From Doris montereyensis (lineage: Eukaryota > Mollusca > Gastropoda > Nudibranchia > Dorididae), in the NCBI GenBank assembly GCA_037039925.1, contig JAXRKP010000380.1, positions 7,501 to 71,500 of the forward strand: 64,000 bases of DNA. The letters are read 5' to 3'. Made by a program: the position numbers and the translations under genes. Positions 23,399 to 57,879 of the stretch are shown one piece after another; positions within the stretch are counted from its first letter, which is position 1, and the number at the start of each line of letters is the position of its first letter. The notes under the pieces were generated by a model. It had not been told where the DNA came from, ran no database searches, and saw only the letters and a list, made by a program, of their open reading frames with translations.

Positions 23399-23689
23399 TA
23401 ACCCCCACCCCACTTCATTGTGATTCATTTACTTGACTGAACTTTTTTGATCTCCATCTAAAATTGCTGAAATGAAATTGAAAGCTGAGAAGTCATGTTT
23501 TATTTTTTTGACGCCTCTAATTAAACTATTGTTTAGTCCATATTGCACCCTACTTAAAAATAAGCCTCCAATATTTATTTTACAGCTGTAAGTGTAAGTA
23601 TTGTTGGTATAGACTGTAAACATTATTGTATTCTTTCATCGTGTGTAAACGTATGCACACAGATGAAAGACTCACTCAAGAGTAATTAA

Positions 23690-23692
<3 letters not shown>

Positions 23693-23779
<87 letters not shown>
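23693..23779. repeat. (TA)n microsatellite
   Basis: About 87 bp of pure AT dinucleotides. Confidence 0.95.
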
Positions 23780-23783
<4 letters not shown>

Positions 23784-25004
23784 CTAATTGACGTAGAATT
23801 GAATCAGGTGATGATTAATCAGATTTTGTGCAGCAACTGAAAATCTTAAAAATGTGCATACTTGCTTTTTTCCTTGATCTGACTGGTTGAAAATATATTA
23901 GTTTCATTTATAAGTCCCCATTAGTATGTCTAGGTGTAGATCTGTAACCTCATACCAAAGGTGGCCTTCTCGGCTAGTAACGTATGTCAAGTCCATCTTA
24001 TGAAACAATCCAGGTAGACCAATTCAGTTTATATTATAACTAAACGATCTTGTTTTGGGGAAGGGGTATCTGCTTTGTCATGTCTTCTTTTGGGTATGGG
24101 TGGGTTTTTTTAGTACTGTTGTTTAGTACGCATTTTTAGTATGCATTGTTTTTGTGTTGTTGACATGTTTGGGGTTTTCTAGAGACTGAAACTTGAAAGT
24201 GAAATTGTTTCTGGAAATTTCTTGTCATGTCAAACTATGGGTATTAATGTTATGATTAACATTGTTTCCGGTTTAATTTGATATATATACTTGATGAATG
24301 AATCGTCTTTCTCGTGATGCAAACTCACAATGTTGAAATGTATGGATAGGATAATGAAATTACATGGTGGACGGTTTAACTTTCAATCAACCAAACAAGC
24401 CGTATCATCACAATGTTACATTCGGTGATGGTGTTCTTGCAAATAATGCAAACTGCCATTTGTGCTGCCAATGTCTTTGTTTTTGTCACCCTTAAACAAA
24501 CTAAAATCTTATCTTCCCATTGGATCTGCGATTTCTATTCTTGGAGGGAGTCTGACTGTGAGGCACCAGCTTTCCCACATTGTAAATCTAAAAGCCTTGC
24601 TTCCTGTTTGTGTGTCTGTATAGGCGATTGCTGGTAGGTTCTACTTCTTTCTTTCATTTCTCTTGCTGTTTCTTCTTGCCTAATCAGCCCTGAGATTACT
24701 GCAATGGCGGATAGGGAAATTTTAATCAAGTGGTAGAAACGATTTTAAAATAACATAGAAAGTTATTCGTTTCTTTTTGTTGAACGTGTATTTTCTCGTT
24801 GTTTCTTAGGTACCGGTATCTGACTGCTACTGTAAGAAGCTAGCCCTTAGCTAGGTCACACAAGTTGGGTTGTTTTTTTTTCAACCATGCATGACTCGTG
24901 TCCATTTTAGGTCACAGTGGTTTGGTGTTAGTGTTCAACTTGCCCTACGAAGTCATTAGAAACATGTCGCATTGTATTGAGAATAATGATAAACATTGGG
25001 GGGG
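23780..25004. other. unassigned sequence
   Basis: No gene or named repeat recognised. Confidence 0.4.
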
Positions 25005-25280
25005 TGATGGTGCAAAGGCAAGGTGTCAGCCTCTCAACCAAGAGGTAGTAAAATGTCTCTCTCTTCATTTTTTAAAAGTTAAACCACCACCACACATACA
25101 CACACCCAGCTCAGGTAGGTGGATAAACACCTAGTCTCATTGGTAAGAGGCAATAGAAGGGGGAGGGGGTCCCGATGTGCAGATCACAACACTGCACTGT
25201 AAATAAATAAAGATACCTTGGCTGTTTACAAAATTAAAATCCTGCCAAAATCCCAGAGATAACTTTTGTTGTGGATGTGA
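25005..25280 (+). mobile_element. SINE family A, copy 4 (diverged)
   Basis: GGCAAGGTGTCAGCCTCTCA, AACACCTAGTCTCATTGGTA, CCTTGGCTGTTTACAAAATT and GTTGTGGATGTGAGTA occur in the order of the other copies. The B-box region is degraded. Confidence 0.65.
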
Positions 25281-25960
25281 GTACGGACTATGACTGCACT
25301 CAAATTTTTAAAACCACACGTCCATTTATTTGTTTCACTTATATTTGTGTCTTGATACATCCAAAATACACTGTATGTGTGAAATGTAAAAATGATGGAA
25401 ATGCTTATACAATGTATATTATTATATTTTGATACAATTCATTAATTAAACCTTGTTGGTGTTTTCATTGCATTTGCATGCATGGACGGTTGGCAGGCAC
25501 TAAGTAGGTCCTATTTCCTTTCACTCTTTCATCTTATCTTTTACGTATGAATCTTGCCTTGCAGTTACCTCTTAATTCTCCCTGAGATCACCGCATATGG
25601 TGGATGGGGTAAATTTCAATGAATTGATTATGTTGCTTGCTGTCTTTTTTACTTCCACTAGCATACATGCCTTCTTTTTTATGTGTTTAAAATTCTTTTA
25701 GCAAATTATCAATATCTTTGTCTTTTAAAGTAAATTAAAGTGTCTTTTTAGTTTTAGCCCTGGGGTTGTCATTCATAGTAGACGAAAGATTGTCATTTGA
25801 TATTATGTATGTACAACAAACAGTATTAATTAAAGAAAAAGATCCTCTGACATGTTTCTTCTTGTTTGTTTGGGTTTTTTTTTTCCATTTCATTTATTTT
25901 ATCTTGTTTTAATTCTGTGTTGTTTTTTTCTTATTTGTTTCTTATAATTATTATTAATAA
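25281..25960. other. unassigned AT-rich sequence
   Basis: Nothing recognised. Confidence 0.4.
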
Positions 25961-25964
25961 TAAG

Positions 25965-27300
25965 TCACTTGTATTTGTATAGCGCACTTAATCTATTTGG
26001 CATGCTCTAAGAAAGCTGTGTGGTCAGTACAGTTTTTGTTTTTTTGTAACTAGGTGCGGCATTAAAGAAAGATAGGTGGGCGAATTGTTTTTTGACCGTC
26101 ATCTTTTTAAGGTTGATTGCATTTGAGGATCTTAGGTTTCTAGCCAGAACGTTGATGTCAATCATCAGTGCATTGATATATTTAGGAGCATGTCTCCCAT
26201 ATGCATTCGAGATGTGGCAAGCAATTTTGAAAGATTTTCTCTTCTCAATTGGTAGCCACTGTAGGACAGGGCTGATGCTCGCAGCATTGTTTTGAATCAC
26301 CTGTATTTGTCTTTGCTGGCAGAGCGTTACAGTAATCTAGTTAGTAGTAGTACTACTTGTAATGTAATGCGGGCATACATGATGATTTTTGCTGAATTTG
26401 TGTTGAGCAGATCTTTGATTTTGTACAGGTTTCTCAGGTGATTATTAAATTTTTAATGAGTACAGTGCAGTTTTCAGCAGTGTTCTCATGTTCTTCCATA
26501 GTCAGCGATTCATCGAGATCAAGACCACGGTTGTGTACACATGTTGAACGAAGGATTTTACTGAAATTGCGGTCAAGAATGGAAATAGACTTCGACGATT
26601 GATTTTCGTTTTCTCTTTTTAAATGCAATGAGTTTGGATTTTATACCTGTTCGGTTTCAATTTGTTTAGGATCATCCATGATTTGAACTTGAATTGTCTT
26701 GAATGCAGTGATTCAGACAGACTGGAAGATAAGGGTCATCATCCATGATTTGAACTTCAATGCAGTGATTCAGACAGACTGGAAGATAAGGGTCATCATC
26801 CATGATTTGAACTTCAATTCAATGCAGTGATTCAGACAAGACTGGAAGATAAGGGTCATCCATGATTTGAACTTCAATTCAATGCAGTGATTCAGACAAG
26901 ACTGGAAGATAAGGGTCATCCATGATTTGAACTTCAATGCAGTGATTCAGACAGACTGGAAGATAAGGGTCATCATCCATGATTTGAACTTCAATTCAAT
27001 GCAGTGATTCAGACAAGACTGGAAGATAAGGGTCATCCATGATTTGAACTTCAATGCAGTGATTCAGTCAAGACTGGAAGATAAATCTGTGTATTATCGG
27101 CGTACGGTGAGTGATAGTCGACGCCGGCCTATGACAATGATGTGATGTGTACTTTTGTAAATGGTAAAAATGATAGGTCCAAGGACTGAGCCTCGTGGAA
27201 GTGGAATGCTAAAATTCTGTGATGTTGGTGTGCTTAGTGATCTAATTAGGACTTTCTGTTTTCGATTTGTAGTGTAAGGTATTAAGAAATTAAATGAACC
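25965..27300 (-). pseudogene. CR1/L2/jockey-like LINE RT fragment
   Basis: In the - direction the region reads LPRGSVLGPIIFTIYKS (the PQGSVLGP block, near 27200), then YADNTQIYLPV (the YADD block with D to N, near 27090). Further on it has LDYCNALPAKTN and the typical C-terminal wording LQWLPIEKRKSFKIACHISN (26.2 kb) with ARNLRSSNAI. Many stops break it. Between the catalytic block and the C-terminus sits a tandem array (26700-27085). Confidence 0.8.
26700..27085. repeat. minisatellite of about 50-64 bp derived from RT coding sequence
   Basis: Six or so units share CATCCATGATTTGAACTTCA, ATGCAGTGATTCAGACA and GACTGGAAGATAAGGGTCAT. Two length classes differ by an ATTCA duplication and a CAT duplication. 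The last unit joins the YADN block of the LINE. Confidence 0.85.
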
Positions 27301-28252
27301 AGTACCAGTTAAGACTAAGACTAAGAGTATCGCCCTCTACTGCAAAAATCTTACCTGGCTCATTAATTATATTTTGTGGTCGACAGTCAAAAGTTCTGAA
27401 AAAACACAAATTAAAGTCAATTTGGCGTGAAAATGTGTTGTGTTTTTTTGTGTGTAGATTTCGCTTCAGTAGATATTGACGATGTGTAACTTTTGACAAA
27501 ATTTCAAGTTTTGAAATTTTTACTAGTTTTATACTTAAATAGAAAAAAAAAATTTTTTTGAAAATACGCACAAGTCAAGCGTCCTCTAGAAATAGAAAAC
27601 ACACATTTCTCCAGTCTTCTCTGAAATAACACTAACACTTAAAAATGCTGATTTTCAACCCGACCTCATGTAATAATACTCCGAAAGAACACATATTTCT
27701 CAAGCATGCACTGACTGAGATTTTGAGCACAGGGAGTGAGGAGTGTGGACACTAGACACAAAGAGAGAGAGAAAAGAAGATAGCAATTAGCATAGACTGA
27801 GAGAGAGAGAGAGAGACAGTCAGAGGAAGAAAGAGACAGAGGGATGGACAGACGAAACATAATAATAATAATAGTAAAACAGCATATATGTGAGGGTTTA
27901 GGTTCTTGAATTTGATTCTATTAGATTCCTTGACCCTGAAAATATAGGTTTAGACACTAAGACTAAGAATACTAAGATCAAAACTCTAGATCAATTAGGA
28001 GCAGAGGTTTTGAGAAAAGTGATTTGACAGCGACCATTTTGTAAAATCCAAGATGGCCGACTTCAGAGGTCAAAATCAGTTTACCTCCACATCTGAAATT
28101 AAAGCTTATGGTATGTAGTGACACTAGTAGGGATTTCATGCGTTCTTCATATTGTGCACAATAGTTATTGCTATCTGCTCTACTAATTGCCTTGTAAAAA
28201 AAAAAGGACGGCACCATCTTTCACCGGTGTGTCTGTGCGTGAGAATGGGGAG

Positions 28253-28283
<31 letters not shown>

Positions 28284-29100
28284 TACAAGACCTAAATACA
28301 CATTACGATTAGTGCAGACCGAGGCCTAGGTGCAGACGCATGATGTAGCATTGTGTTTGGGCTATGCGGCCCTCAATAGTGCATGCATGTATAATAATAA
28401 TTTGTGAGACTAATAATAATATTCTATGTGGGCCTTAGGGCGGCCACAGAGAGAACGCTTTTTCCGCATCGGCGCCGCAGAGCGCCGTCGAAAGCATAAG
28501 TTGTGTTAGTGTTATTATTTGTCACTTGATCAACACATCAAAAACTTTTCAAAGGGTTCGAAATCATAGCAAGGCGACGCTTTTTTCTCGTAGGAATGAA
28601 GTTGTAATTCGTATTTCGTACTCGCGCTTTTCTGTTCCGTCATGGCTTGTCATTACCCGTCGTCGCCTGAGCCGGGCCTCGAACACCTGGCGCCAGGATG
28701 TCTGGGCCTGACACTGACACTAGTGACAGTGACAGGACCGAATAGGAAGACATGCTGATAAACAATGCACAGTGGCGGCGAGATTTAGATCTGTCGATTT
28801 TCATTTCCTTTTTCGTATATTATAAAGAATCGGTACAGTGGTTTATACAGGGTTGCCAAGCGTCCCGCATTTTGCGGGACAGTCCCATTACAGTCGTCCT
28901 TCCCGCAAATCTGACTTTCTCAACTGTTTAACTTTCAGCGCGAAAATCTACGCTGTAGAGCTAAAGTTGCCATAATAATATTATTGTGAAAATGCATCAT
29001 ACAAATGTACACTGATTTACGGTATCTGTACAAAAATAGACTCATTATGTACCTGCTGTAATGTTATTACTAATTAGAATATAAACCTTATAATAGGAGC
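27301..29100. other. unassigned; includes a GC-richer patch
   Basis: 28440-28740 is clearly richer in G+C and CpG than its surroundings (for example GGCGCCGCAGAGCGCC). It could be a promoter or first-exon region, but no exon was defined. (CT)n lies at 28253-28279. Nothing else is recognised. Confidence 0.35.
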
Positions 29101-29177
29101 ATTGCCTTCTTGTAAAAAAAGACAGCACCATCATTCACCTGTGCCTGTGTGTGAGAATGAGGAGATAGAGAAAGATA

Positions 29178-29329
<152 letters not shown>

Positions 29330-29534
29330 GTTCAAGGCGCTTCCAATATGATTTGACGGTCTTACATTGAACAAAGAAGTGTTCAAGGAAATCTATTTCA
29401 AAGCAGAATTCACATTTATCAGTCTCTTGGAACTTAAAAACGTTGGAGTTATATTTGACTTCAAATACCAGCTGAGACAAAATATTGATGATGGTAATAC
29501 GGTTTCCTAATTCCTCCCCTAGTACATGCAGCAT
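29330..29534 (-). pseudogene. C-terminal tail of an L1/Tx1-like RT
   Basis: The - frame reads TDKCEFCFEIDFLEHFFVQC and then KTVKSYWKRLE, the Cys/His zf-RVT-type motif (CxxC..E-L-HFF--C..V..-W). It then runs into the GA repeat. Only the tail remains. Confidence 0.7.
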
Positions 29535-31114
29535 TAAATGGCCATATGAAATTGTTTTGTTGGAATGTTTCTTATGTTCTCTGTAGTACCGACATCAATA
29601 ATATACTTGGTTGTTTTGGGGTTTTTCACCTACTAATTTCAGCCTCTAGATAGACTAGAAACAAACGACCCTCTATGTTTCGGCCTAAAAGATATCGTGG
29701 CAGGTTAGCTACTAATCTGTGCATCTAACTCGATGTGTACTAACTTTGATATAACCACTTGCACATTTGGCTATTTTTTCCATTCCTTCTTTCCCTCATT
29801 CCCTCTCTTTATTCCTCGCTATCTCCTATCTTTATGTCTGCCTATATCTCAGTATCTTTCCGCGTCAGTCCACCGTCATCGTCAGATAAACCGGTATTGC
29901 ATTTTAATTTTAATGCGCCATCCCTTTAATTAATCCTCATATAGTAGTATAGGAGTTTACATAACCACCAGCATGTTTTTAATGCTCAAACATGTTCATG
30001 GAGAAACACGCAATCAGAAACATAGCATGAAAAAATATATCGAGATAATGTAGCTCGACAATCATAACTGAATTTTGTATTTGTTATTATTTATATATTT
30101 ATTTAGATTTTATATTAATTATTTAATCTATTTCTTAATTCTTTATTTTTGTATAAATTTTATTTTATTTTTTTCATTTATTTGTTTATTTACAACAAAA
30201 TAATAATAACAAATATTTTAAAAAAAAATAAATATTCATTTTACGTTTAATTAGGCTACTAACCCTAAAGATTTAACAATTTAACAGACTTACTTTTTAT
30301 TTTAAAACATGACATATTTCCGTATATGCACAAAGTATTTATATTAAACCAACAAAGGTCACCTCGTTAGGGAGGCAGGAAAAAGAAACAAAAAAACCCA
30401 AATAAAACCAAAAAAAAACAATTTAATATTGAAGACAAATCACTATCTGCTTCGATGCGAAAGGAGTTTGGAGAAACCGATAACTATTTTTAGACGCGTT
30501 TGTGGTTGGGGGCATCTTGGTCAGCTTACTTGACTTAGTATTGTCATCGAAGAAATCGATTTTACATCTCGAGTATAGTATAGACTTAAGACGGAGAACT
30601 CGTAATCTGTCTATCCATCAAAATAATAATAAAAACCCAATAAAACAAAATAAAAACAAAAAAAACAAAACAAAACGAAGTTTGTACAAAGTTTCAATAC
30701 ATCAGCCGATATCGATACTTTCTGAACTTCGGTAAAAAAAAAAGGACGTAAAGAAATTTCCTAGTAAGTGTTGGGCGGTATCATGATAATGATACGATGC
30801 GGTATTTTCCACGAGAAAATATCGATACATTGATAATTTAATATCGGCAAAATGATATCAATATATCGACAATGTTTTTCGATATTGTGCTCAAAACGTA
30901 CGGGTTTTGGGGAATATATTTTGTTTATTGGGGATTTCGAACGTTTTTTTCTCTTCTTCATTTTGCCCTACTTGTTTGAGAGGATAGACAGAGAGAGACA
31001 CAGAGACAGACAGAAAGACAGACAGACAGACAGATAGACGGGGGGGGGGGGGGTGTGGAGATAACAGTGAGAGATAGCGAGAGTGTGAAAGAGTGTGTGT
31101 GTGTGTGAGTGTGT

Positions 31115-31156
<42 letters not shown>

Positions 31157-31822
31157 GGAGAGGAGGGAGGAAAAGACACAATTGAAGCGCCAGTGATCAA
31201 ACATACTCGTTCCTTTGACTTCGCAGCACACACGTGTTATTTTTCGCGGCCAGGTGTCCGCGCTGATGGGATAGCTATTAGTATTACAAACGAACTCTCG
31301 TACTAAGATAAACAAACTACTACTGGCGGGAAGAAGGAAACGCATAATAATAATAATATTTAAATTTAAGGATAGTGATGTTAGGATCAGGCATATTTGA
31401 TCCCTGTTAGTTAGGTTAGATGTGTAAACAATGGTGTGTAGTCGCTTGACCGACGATGGCATGAGACTTTTTCCAGTAACGAACATTTCCAGACCTTTTT
31501 TATTTTTCATGTTTTTCCCCCATTTGTCTTAGTTTCGCTTCTTCCTTCTTGTCAAAAAAGAATATCGATATTTAGGTTTCATATTCAATGTGATACGATA
31601 CTGTTTATCGAGATATATCAATACGATATGCCCAACACAATATTTCCTAGGAAAATGTAACTTAATTTAAGGTCGACCTGCTTTGCTGCCTTCTCCATTG
31701 TTCCCAGTAGGCTACAAAAGTCAGTGACTGCAGTGACTGGCAGTTTGGGCCTAGTTTCTTTATCATACTGGTACAGTAATGAAGTGAATGTATTGCTAGG
31801 CTTCCTTGTCTTCTTGTTCCAG
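29535..31822. other. unassigned, AT-rich, with microsatellites
   Basis: AT-rich filler. GACA/GA/GT tracts with a G run lie at about 30985-31153. The stretch TTGGGCGGTATCATGATAAT near 30770 and TATCGAGATATATCAATACG near 31607 look inversely related and may be the ends of one element. No gene is supported. Confidence 0.35.
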
Positions 31823-31837
31823 TATCTTTCTCAGAAC

Positions 31838-53633
<21,796 letters not shown>

Positions 53634-53810
53634 ATGTTTGTTGTGGGTTTGTTTTATTGTGTTTGCTTATTCATACAAAGTATGCAAAAGACAGTGTATG
53701 GAATTCATATTGTGTATCATATGTAACACATGTATAATATATTTTTCTTAAAATATGTAATGTGCCTATAGCCTTACCCTTGTAGAGATGAGTGCTCAAT
53801 AGAAAAGTAC

Positions 53811-53844
<34 letters not shown>

Positions 53845-53857
53845 TATTATTATTATT
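53811..53857. repeat. (ATT)n microsatellite
   Basis: TTA/TAT trinucleotide run. Confidence 0.9.
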
Positions 53858-53865
53858 CTATTAAT

Positions 53866-53950
53866 AGAATGTTTAACAACCTGTTTAAAAAGAGCAGCCC
53901 GATTTGTGAGTGGGAATTATGACGCGACTGAGTTCGATCAAGTCCTCCAA
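53866..53950 (+). pseudogene. jockey/CR1-type RT C-terminal scrap
   Basis: + frame LTTCLKRAARFVSGNYDATE then FDQVLQ, matching the QRRAARFVTGNY block of non-LTR RTs. The 30-bp array begins directly after it. Confidence 0.6.
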
Positions 53951-54740
53951 TGCCTACCAAGAAAGAAAACGAGGCTCAAATGCCTACCAAGAAAGAAAAC
54001 GAGGCTCAAATGGCTACCAAGAAAGAAAACGAGGCTCGAATGGCCACCAAGAAAGAAAACAAGTCTCGAATGGCTACCAAGAAAGAAAACGAGTCTCGAA
54101 TGGCTACCAAGAAAGAAAACAAGTCTCGAATGGCTACCAAGAAAGAAAACAAGTCTCAAATGGCTACCAAGAAAGAAAACAAGTCTCAAATGGCTACCAA
54201 GAAAGAAAACAAGACTCGAATGGCTACCAAGACAGAAAACAAGTCTCGAATGGCTACCAAGAAAGAAAACAAGTCTCGAATGTCTACCAAGAAAGAAAAC
54301 AAGTCTCGAATGTCTACTAAGAAAGAAAACAAGACTCGAATGGCTACCAAGAAAGAAAACAAGTCTTAATGGCTACCAAGAAAGAAAACAAGTCTCGAAT
54401 GGCTACCAAGAAAGAAAACAAGTCTCGAATGTCTACCAAGAAAGAAAACAAGTCTCGAATGGCTACCAAGAAAGAAAACGAGTCTCGAATGGCTACCAAG
54501 AAAGAAAACAAGACTCGAATGTCTACCAAGAAAGAAAACAAGACTCGAATGTCTACCAAGAAAGAAAACAAGTCTCAAATGTCTACCAAGAAAGAAAACA
54601 AGTCTCGAATATCTACCAAGAAAGAAAACAAGTCTCGAATGTCTACTAAGAAAGAAAACGAGACTCGAATGGCTACCAAGAAAGAAAACGAGGCTCAAAT
54701 GGCTACCAAGAAAGAAAACAAGTCTCGAATGGCTAAAACA
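53946..54740. repeat. 30-bp minisatellite, open in several frames
   Basis: About 26 units of AATGGCTACCAAGAAAGAAA plus ACAAGTCTCG. Because 30 is divisible by three, all + frames stay open, for example as a MATKKENKSR decapeptide repeat. One base is lost near 54366. There is no splice, start or family support for translation. Confidence 0.95.
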
Positions 54741-55229
54741 ATTCAATAAGAATTTTAAAAAACCTAAACAAAGGAATGTATTTTATGAAGAAGCTTCATA
54801 AAATTCAAATTGATAGCATTTTAATAAGATTTTTTTTGTCAAGCTTGCATAAAGAGTAATATTAATTTTTAATATAACAGCATGGGAAGGGAATATATGT
54901 AATAGGATATTGAAACACGTAGGGGAAACTGATAAATAATGTAGAATCGAGAGCTTTGAAGATCTACATGAGAATCGATACAAGATCAAATTCAGAGAAA
55001 ACTTAGAGACAACACCCACCCCTTTTCTCCCTACCCAAAACAAGTAGTAGAAGCGATCGATTTTACACATTTAAAATGCCGCACTTAAAGATATTTCAGA
55101 TCTTTTCTTCCAAGTGCCATACACAATTTTGACTATTCTTAACTTTGAAATGCATAATGTCCTTTTACAAGTGTTTAAGCAATGAAAATTGATGACTGGA
55201 GCATGAATGTTTTTATGTTCATGAATGTG

Positions 55230-55230
<1 letters not shown>
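54741..55230. other. unassigned AT-rich sequence
   Basis: Nothing recognised. Confidence 0.4.
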
Positions 55231-55321
<91 letters not shown>

Positions 55322-55356
55322 TAATAATAATAATAACAATAATAATAATAATTATA

Positions 55357-55391
<35 letters not shown>

Positions 55392-55392
55392 A
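55231..55392. repeat. (AAT)n microsatellite
   Basis: About 160 bp of AAT with a few GAT/AAC/ATT interruptions. Poly-Asn and poly-Ile frames across it are artefacts. Confidence 0.95.
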
Positions 55393-55689
55393 CAAAGAAG
55401 GAAATTACATGGGTTTTGATAATTTTTCACTGGATGAATTTTTTCTGGAACACTTTTAGTAGAGCAGAGAGATATTGGCAAAATCCTCATTGCACAAAGA
55501 CACTCCAGAGCGAACAATATGATCCAACCTCTTTTTATTTTGTTTAGAATGTTACCACCCTAGACAGCAGCCACGCATCATGTATGTATACTCTCAATCA
55601 TTGATTGATAGAAAAGCAATAGAATTTTAGTGTCTAATTTGAGACTAAAGTTTTCTTAAGAAATGCAAACGTTGTCATGATTTTTGAAC

Positions 55690-56741
55690 GCTTGTGTAGA
55701 ATGATTACTCCAGGTCAACTATTGATCTACATGAATTCCAAAGTATGTAGAGCTCTCAACCATTTGAACCTCTTCACCTTTTATCATAATTGGACTGATA
55801 TTAGTGATATGTTCTTTCATACGCCTGAAGTCAATCTGTATTTCTTTTGTTTTATTTACATTTAGATTAGGTGGTCGGTGTCACACCAATTTGTAAAGTA
55901 ATTGATTTGTTCCAGGTACTCCAATTCTGAGCTTTCTATGCGACCTTGTATTGTTGAATCATCTGTAAACTTTAACAATTTGACACTATCGATATAAATT
56001 CGACAATAATCGATGCAAAATATAAATAAGTCTGGTGATAACACACAGCCCTGTGGAGCACTGGTATTGATTACAATAATTTCTGACCTGGATTTATTTA
56101 GTCTTACATATTGGGTACGATTGGACAGAAAGTCAAGTACCTAAAGAATAAGTTTGTGATGAACAGAAGCGTTTTGATTTGTATAGTATTTTGAATTAAT
56201 TTATCATAATTTATGAGGCTGAATCGTATTGAACGCGGATGAAAAATCAATAAAAAAGTATTCTATATAATCTTTTTGGCTTGCCAATGTGAGAGTAAAT
56301 GTTGTTCAGAAAAAGCAATATAGCATCCTCAACTCCCCCTCTTGCCTTGTAAGCAAATTGTAACAGATCTTGGGTATACAATGTACTTTTGTTTAAATTT
56401 TCTAATATAATTCTTTCTAGACATTTCATAGCTATGGAAGTGAGGGCTACTTTCATGTTTTTCAGTTGGATTTTAAAAAACGAGAATTAGCTCTGATCGT
56501 TTCCATGCATCTGGTAGGCTACTGTATGTGTTTGAATGGACAGGTTAAAGATTGTAGCAAATATTGATGCCAATTCATAGCGACATGTCTTTACTACGAT
56601 CCCTTTTAGTCCATCTGGACCACATTTTTTCTTCGAGGCTAGTTTGGAAAATACATTAGTTACATTTTTAGTTTGGTTGCAATGCGTGGCACATTGTTGA
56701 AGGGCATAAGCCATATTAATGATGGGATTACATGAATGCAT
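55690..56741 (-). pseudogene. jockey-like LINE RT, decayed
   Basis: Right to left: KKKCGPDGLKGIVVKTCRYE (56.6 kb), VALTSIAMKCLERIILENLN (the RPVALTS block), LLQFAYKARGGVEDAILLFL, then LLKFTDDSTIQGRI with the DD pair (55.96 kb). It ends in YKVNKTKEIQIDFR at about 55860. It has frame breaks and lacks an endonuclease. It belongs to a different clade from the EEP/RT LINE at 40-43 kb. Confidence 0.85.
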
Positions 56742-56745
56742 GATA

Positions 56746-57695
56746 AAAAAATGGGTGGCAATGGTAAAGACATCAGGTGTAAAATGGGTGGCAATGGTAA
56801 AGACATCCGTGTAAAATGGGTGGCAATGGTAAAGACATCTGGTGTAAAATGGGTGGCAATGGTAAAGACATCGGGTGTAAAATGGGTGGCAATGGTAAAG
56901 ACATCAGGTGTAAAATGGGTGGCAATGGTAAAGACATCAGGTGTAAAATGGGTGGCAATGCTAAAGACATCCAGTGTAAAATGGGTGGCAATGGTAAAGA
57001 CATCCAATGGTAAAGACATCCGGTGTAAAATGGGTGGCAATGGTAAAGACATCTGGTGTAAAATGGGTGGCAATGGTAAAGACATCCAGTGTAAAATGGG
57101 TGGCAATGGTAAAGACATCCGGGTGTAAAATGGTGTAAAAATGGGTGGCAATGGTAAAGACATCCAGTGTAAAATGGGTGGCAATGGTAAAGACATCGGG
57201 TGTAAAATGGGTGGCAATGGTAAAGACATCAGGTGTAAGCAATGGTAAAGACATCAGGTGTAAAATGGGTGGCAATGGTAAAGACATCTGGTGTAAAAAT
57301 GGTGGCAATGGTAAAGACATCAGGTGTAAAATGGGTGGCAATGGTAAAGACATCAGTGTAAAAGCAATGGTAAAGACATCTGGTGTAAAATGGTGGCAAT
57401 GGTAAAGACATCAGGTGTAAAATGGGTGGCAATGGGAAAGACATCAGGTGTAAAATGGGTGGCAATGGTAAAGACATCCGTGTAAAATGGGTGGCAATGG
57501 GAAAGAGATCTGGTGTAAAATGGGTGGCAATGGTAGAGAGATCTGGTGTAAAATGAACATTGGTAAAGACATCCGGTGTAAAATGGATTACAATGGGAAA
57601 GACATCCAGTGTAAAATGGATGGCAATGGTAAAGACATCTGGTGTAAAATGGGTGGCAATGGTAAAGACATCCAGTGTAAAATGGGTGGCAACGT
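56746..57695. repeat. 33-bp minisatellite
   Basis: About 28 units of GTAAAATGGGTGGCAATGGT plus AAAGACATCAGGT. Several units are truncated (for example near 57005, 57238 and 57362). The period is divisible by three, so MGGNGKDIRCK-like frames result on + and MSLPLPPILH-like frames on -. It starts immediately after the jockey-like fragment. Confidence 0.95.
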
Positions 57696-57879
57696 AGAGA
57701 CGAGACAAGAAGGGAATGGCAATGACGAAAGTAAAATATGAACATTTACAAACAAGCAAGACCAAGGGGAAAGTTAAATCAGAGTGACAAAAGCTAAAGC
57801 CTAATATTGTGCAGCAGTGGTGAAAATTATACTCAAATGGAAGTGTAATTTATGTCTTTTCTGACCTTACACTTTGGCG

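Noticed and set aside
55071..55547. Poly-Ile and poly-Asn frames
   Set aside because: They arise from (AAT)n.
56660..57765. Open frames up to 189 codons in the 33-bp array, both strands
   Set aside because: The period is divisible by three, so any frame stays open; units are truncated irregularly without regard to frame.
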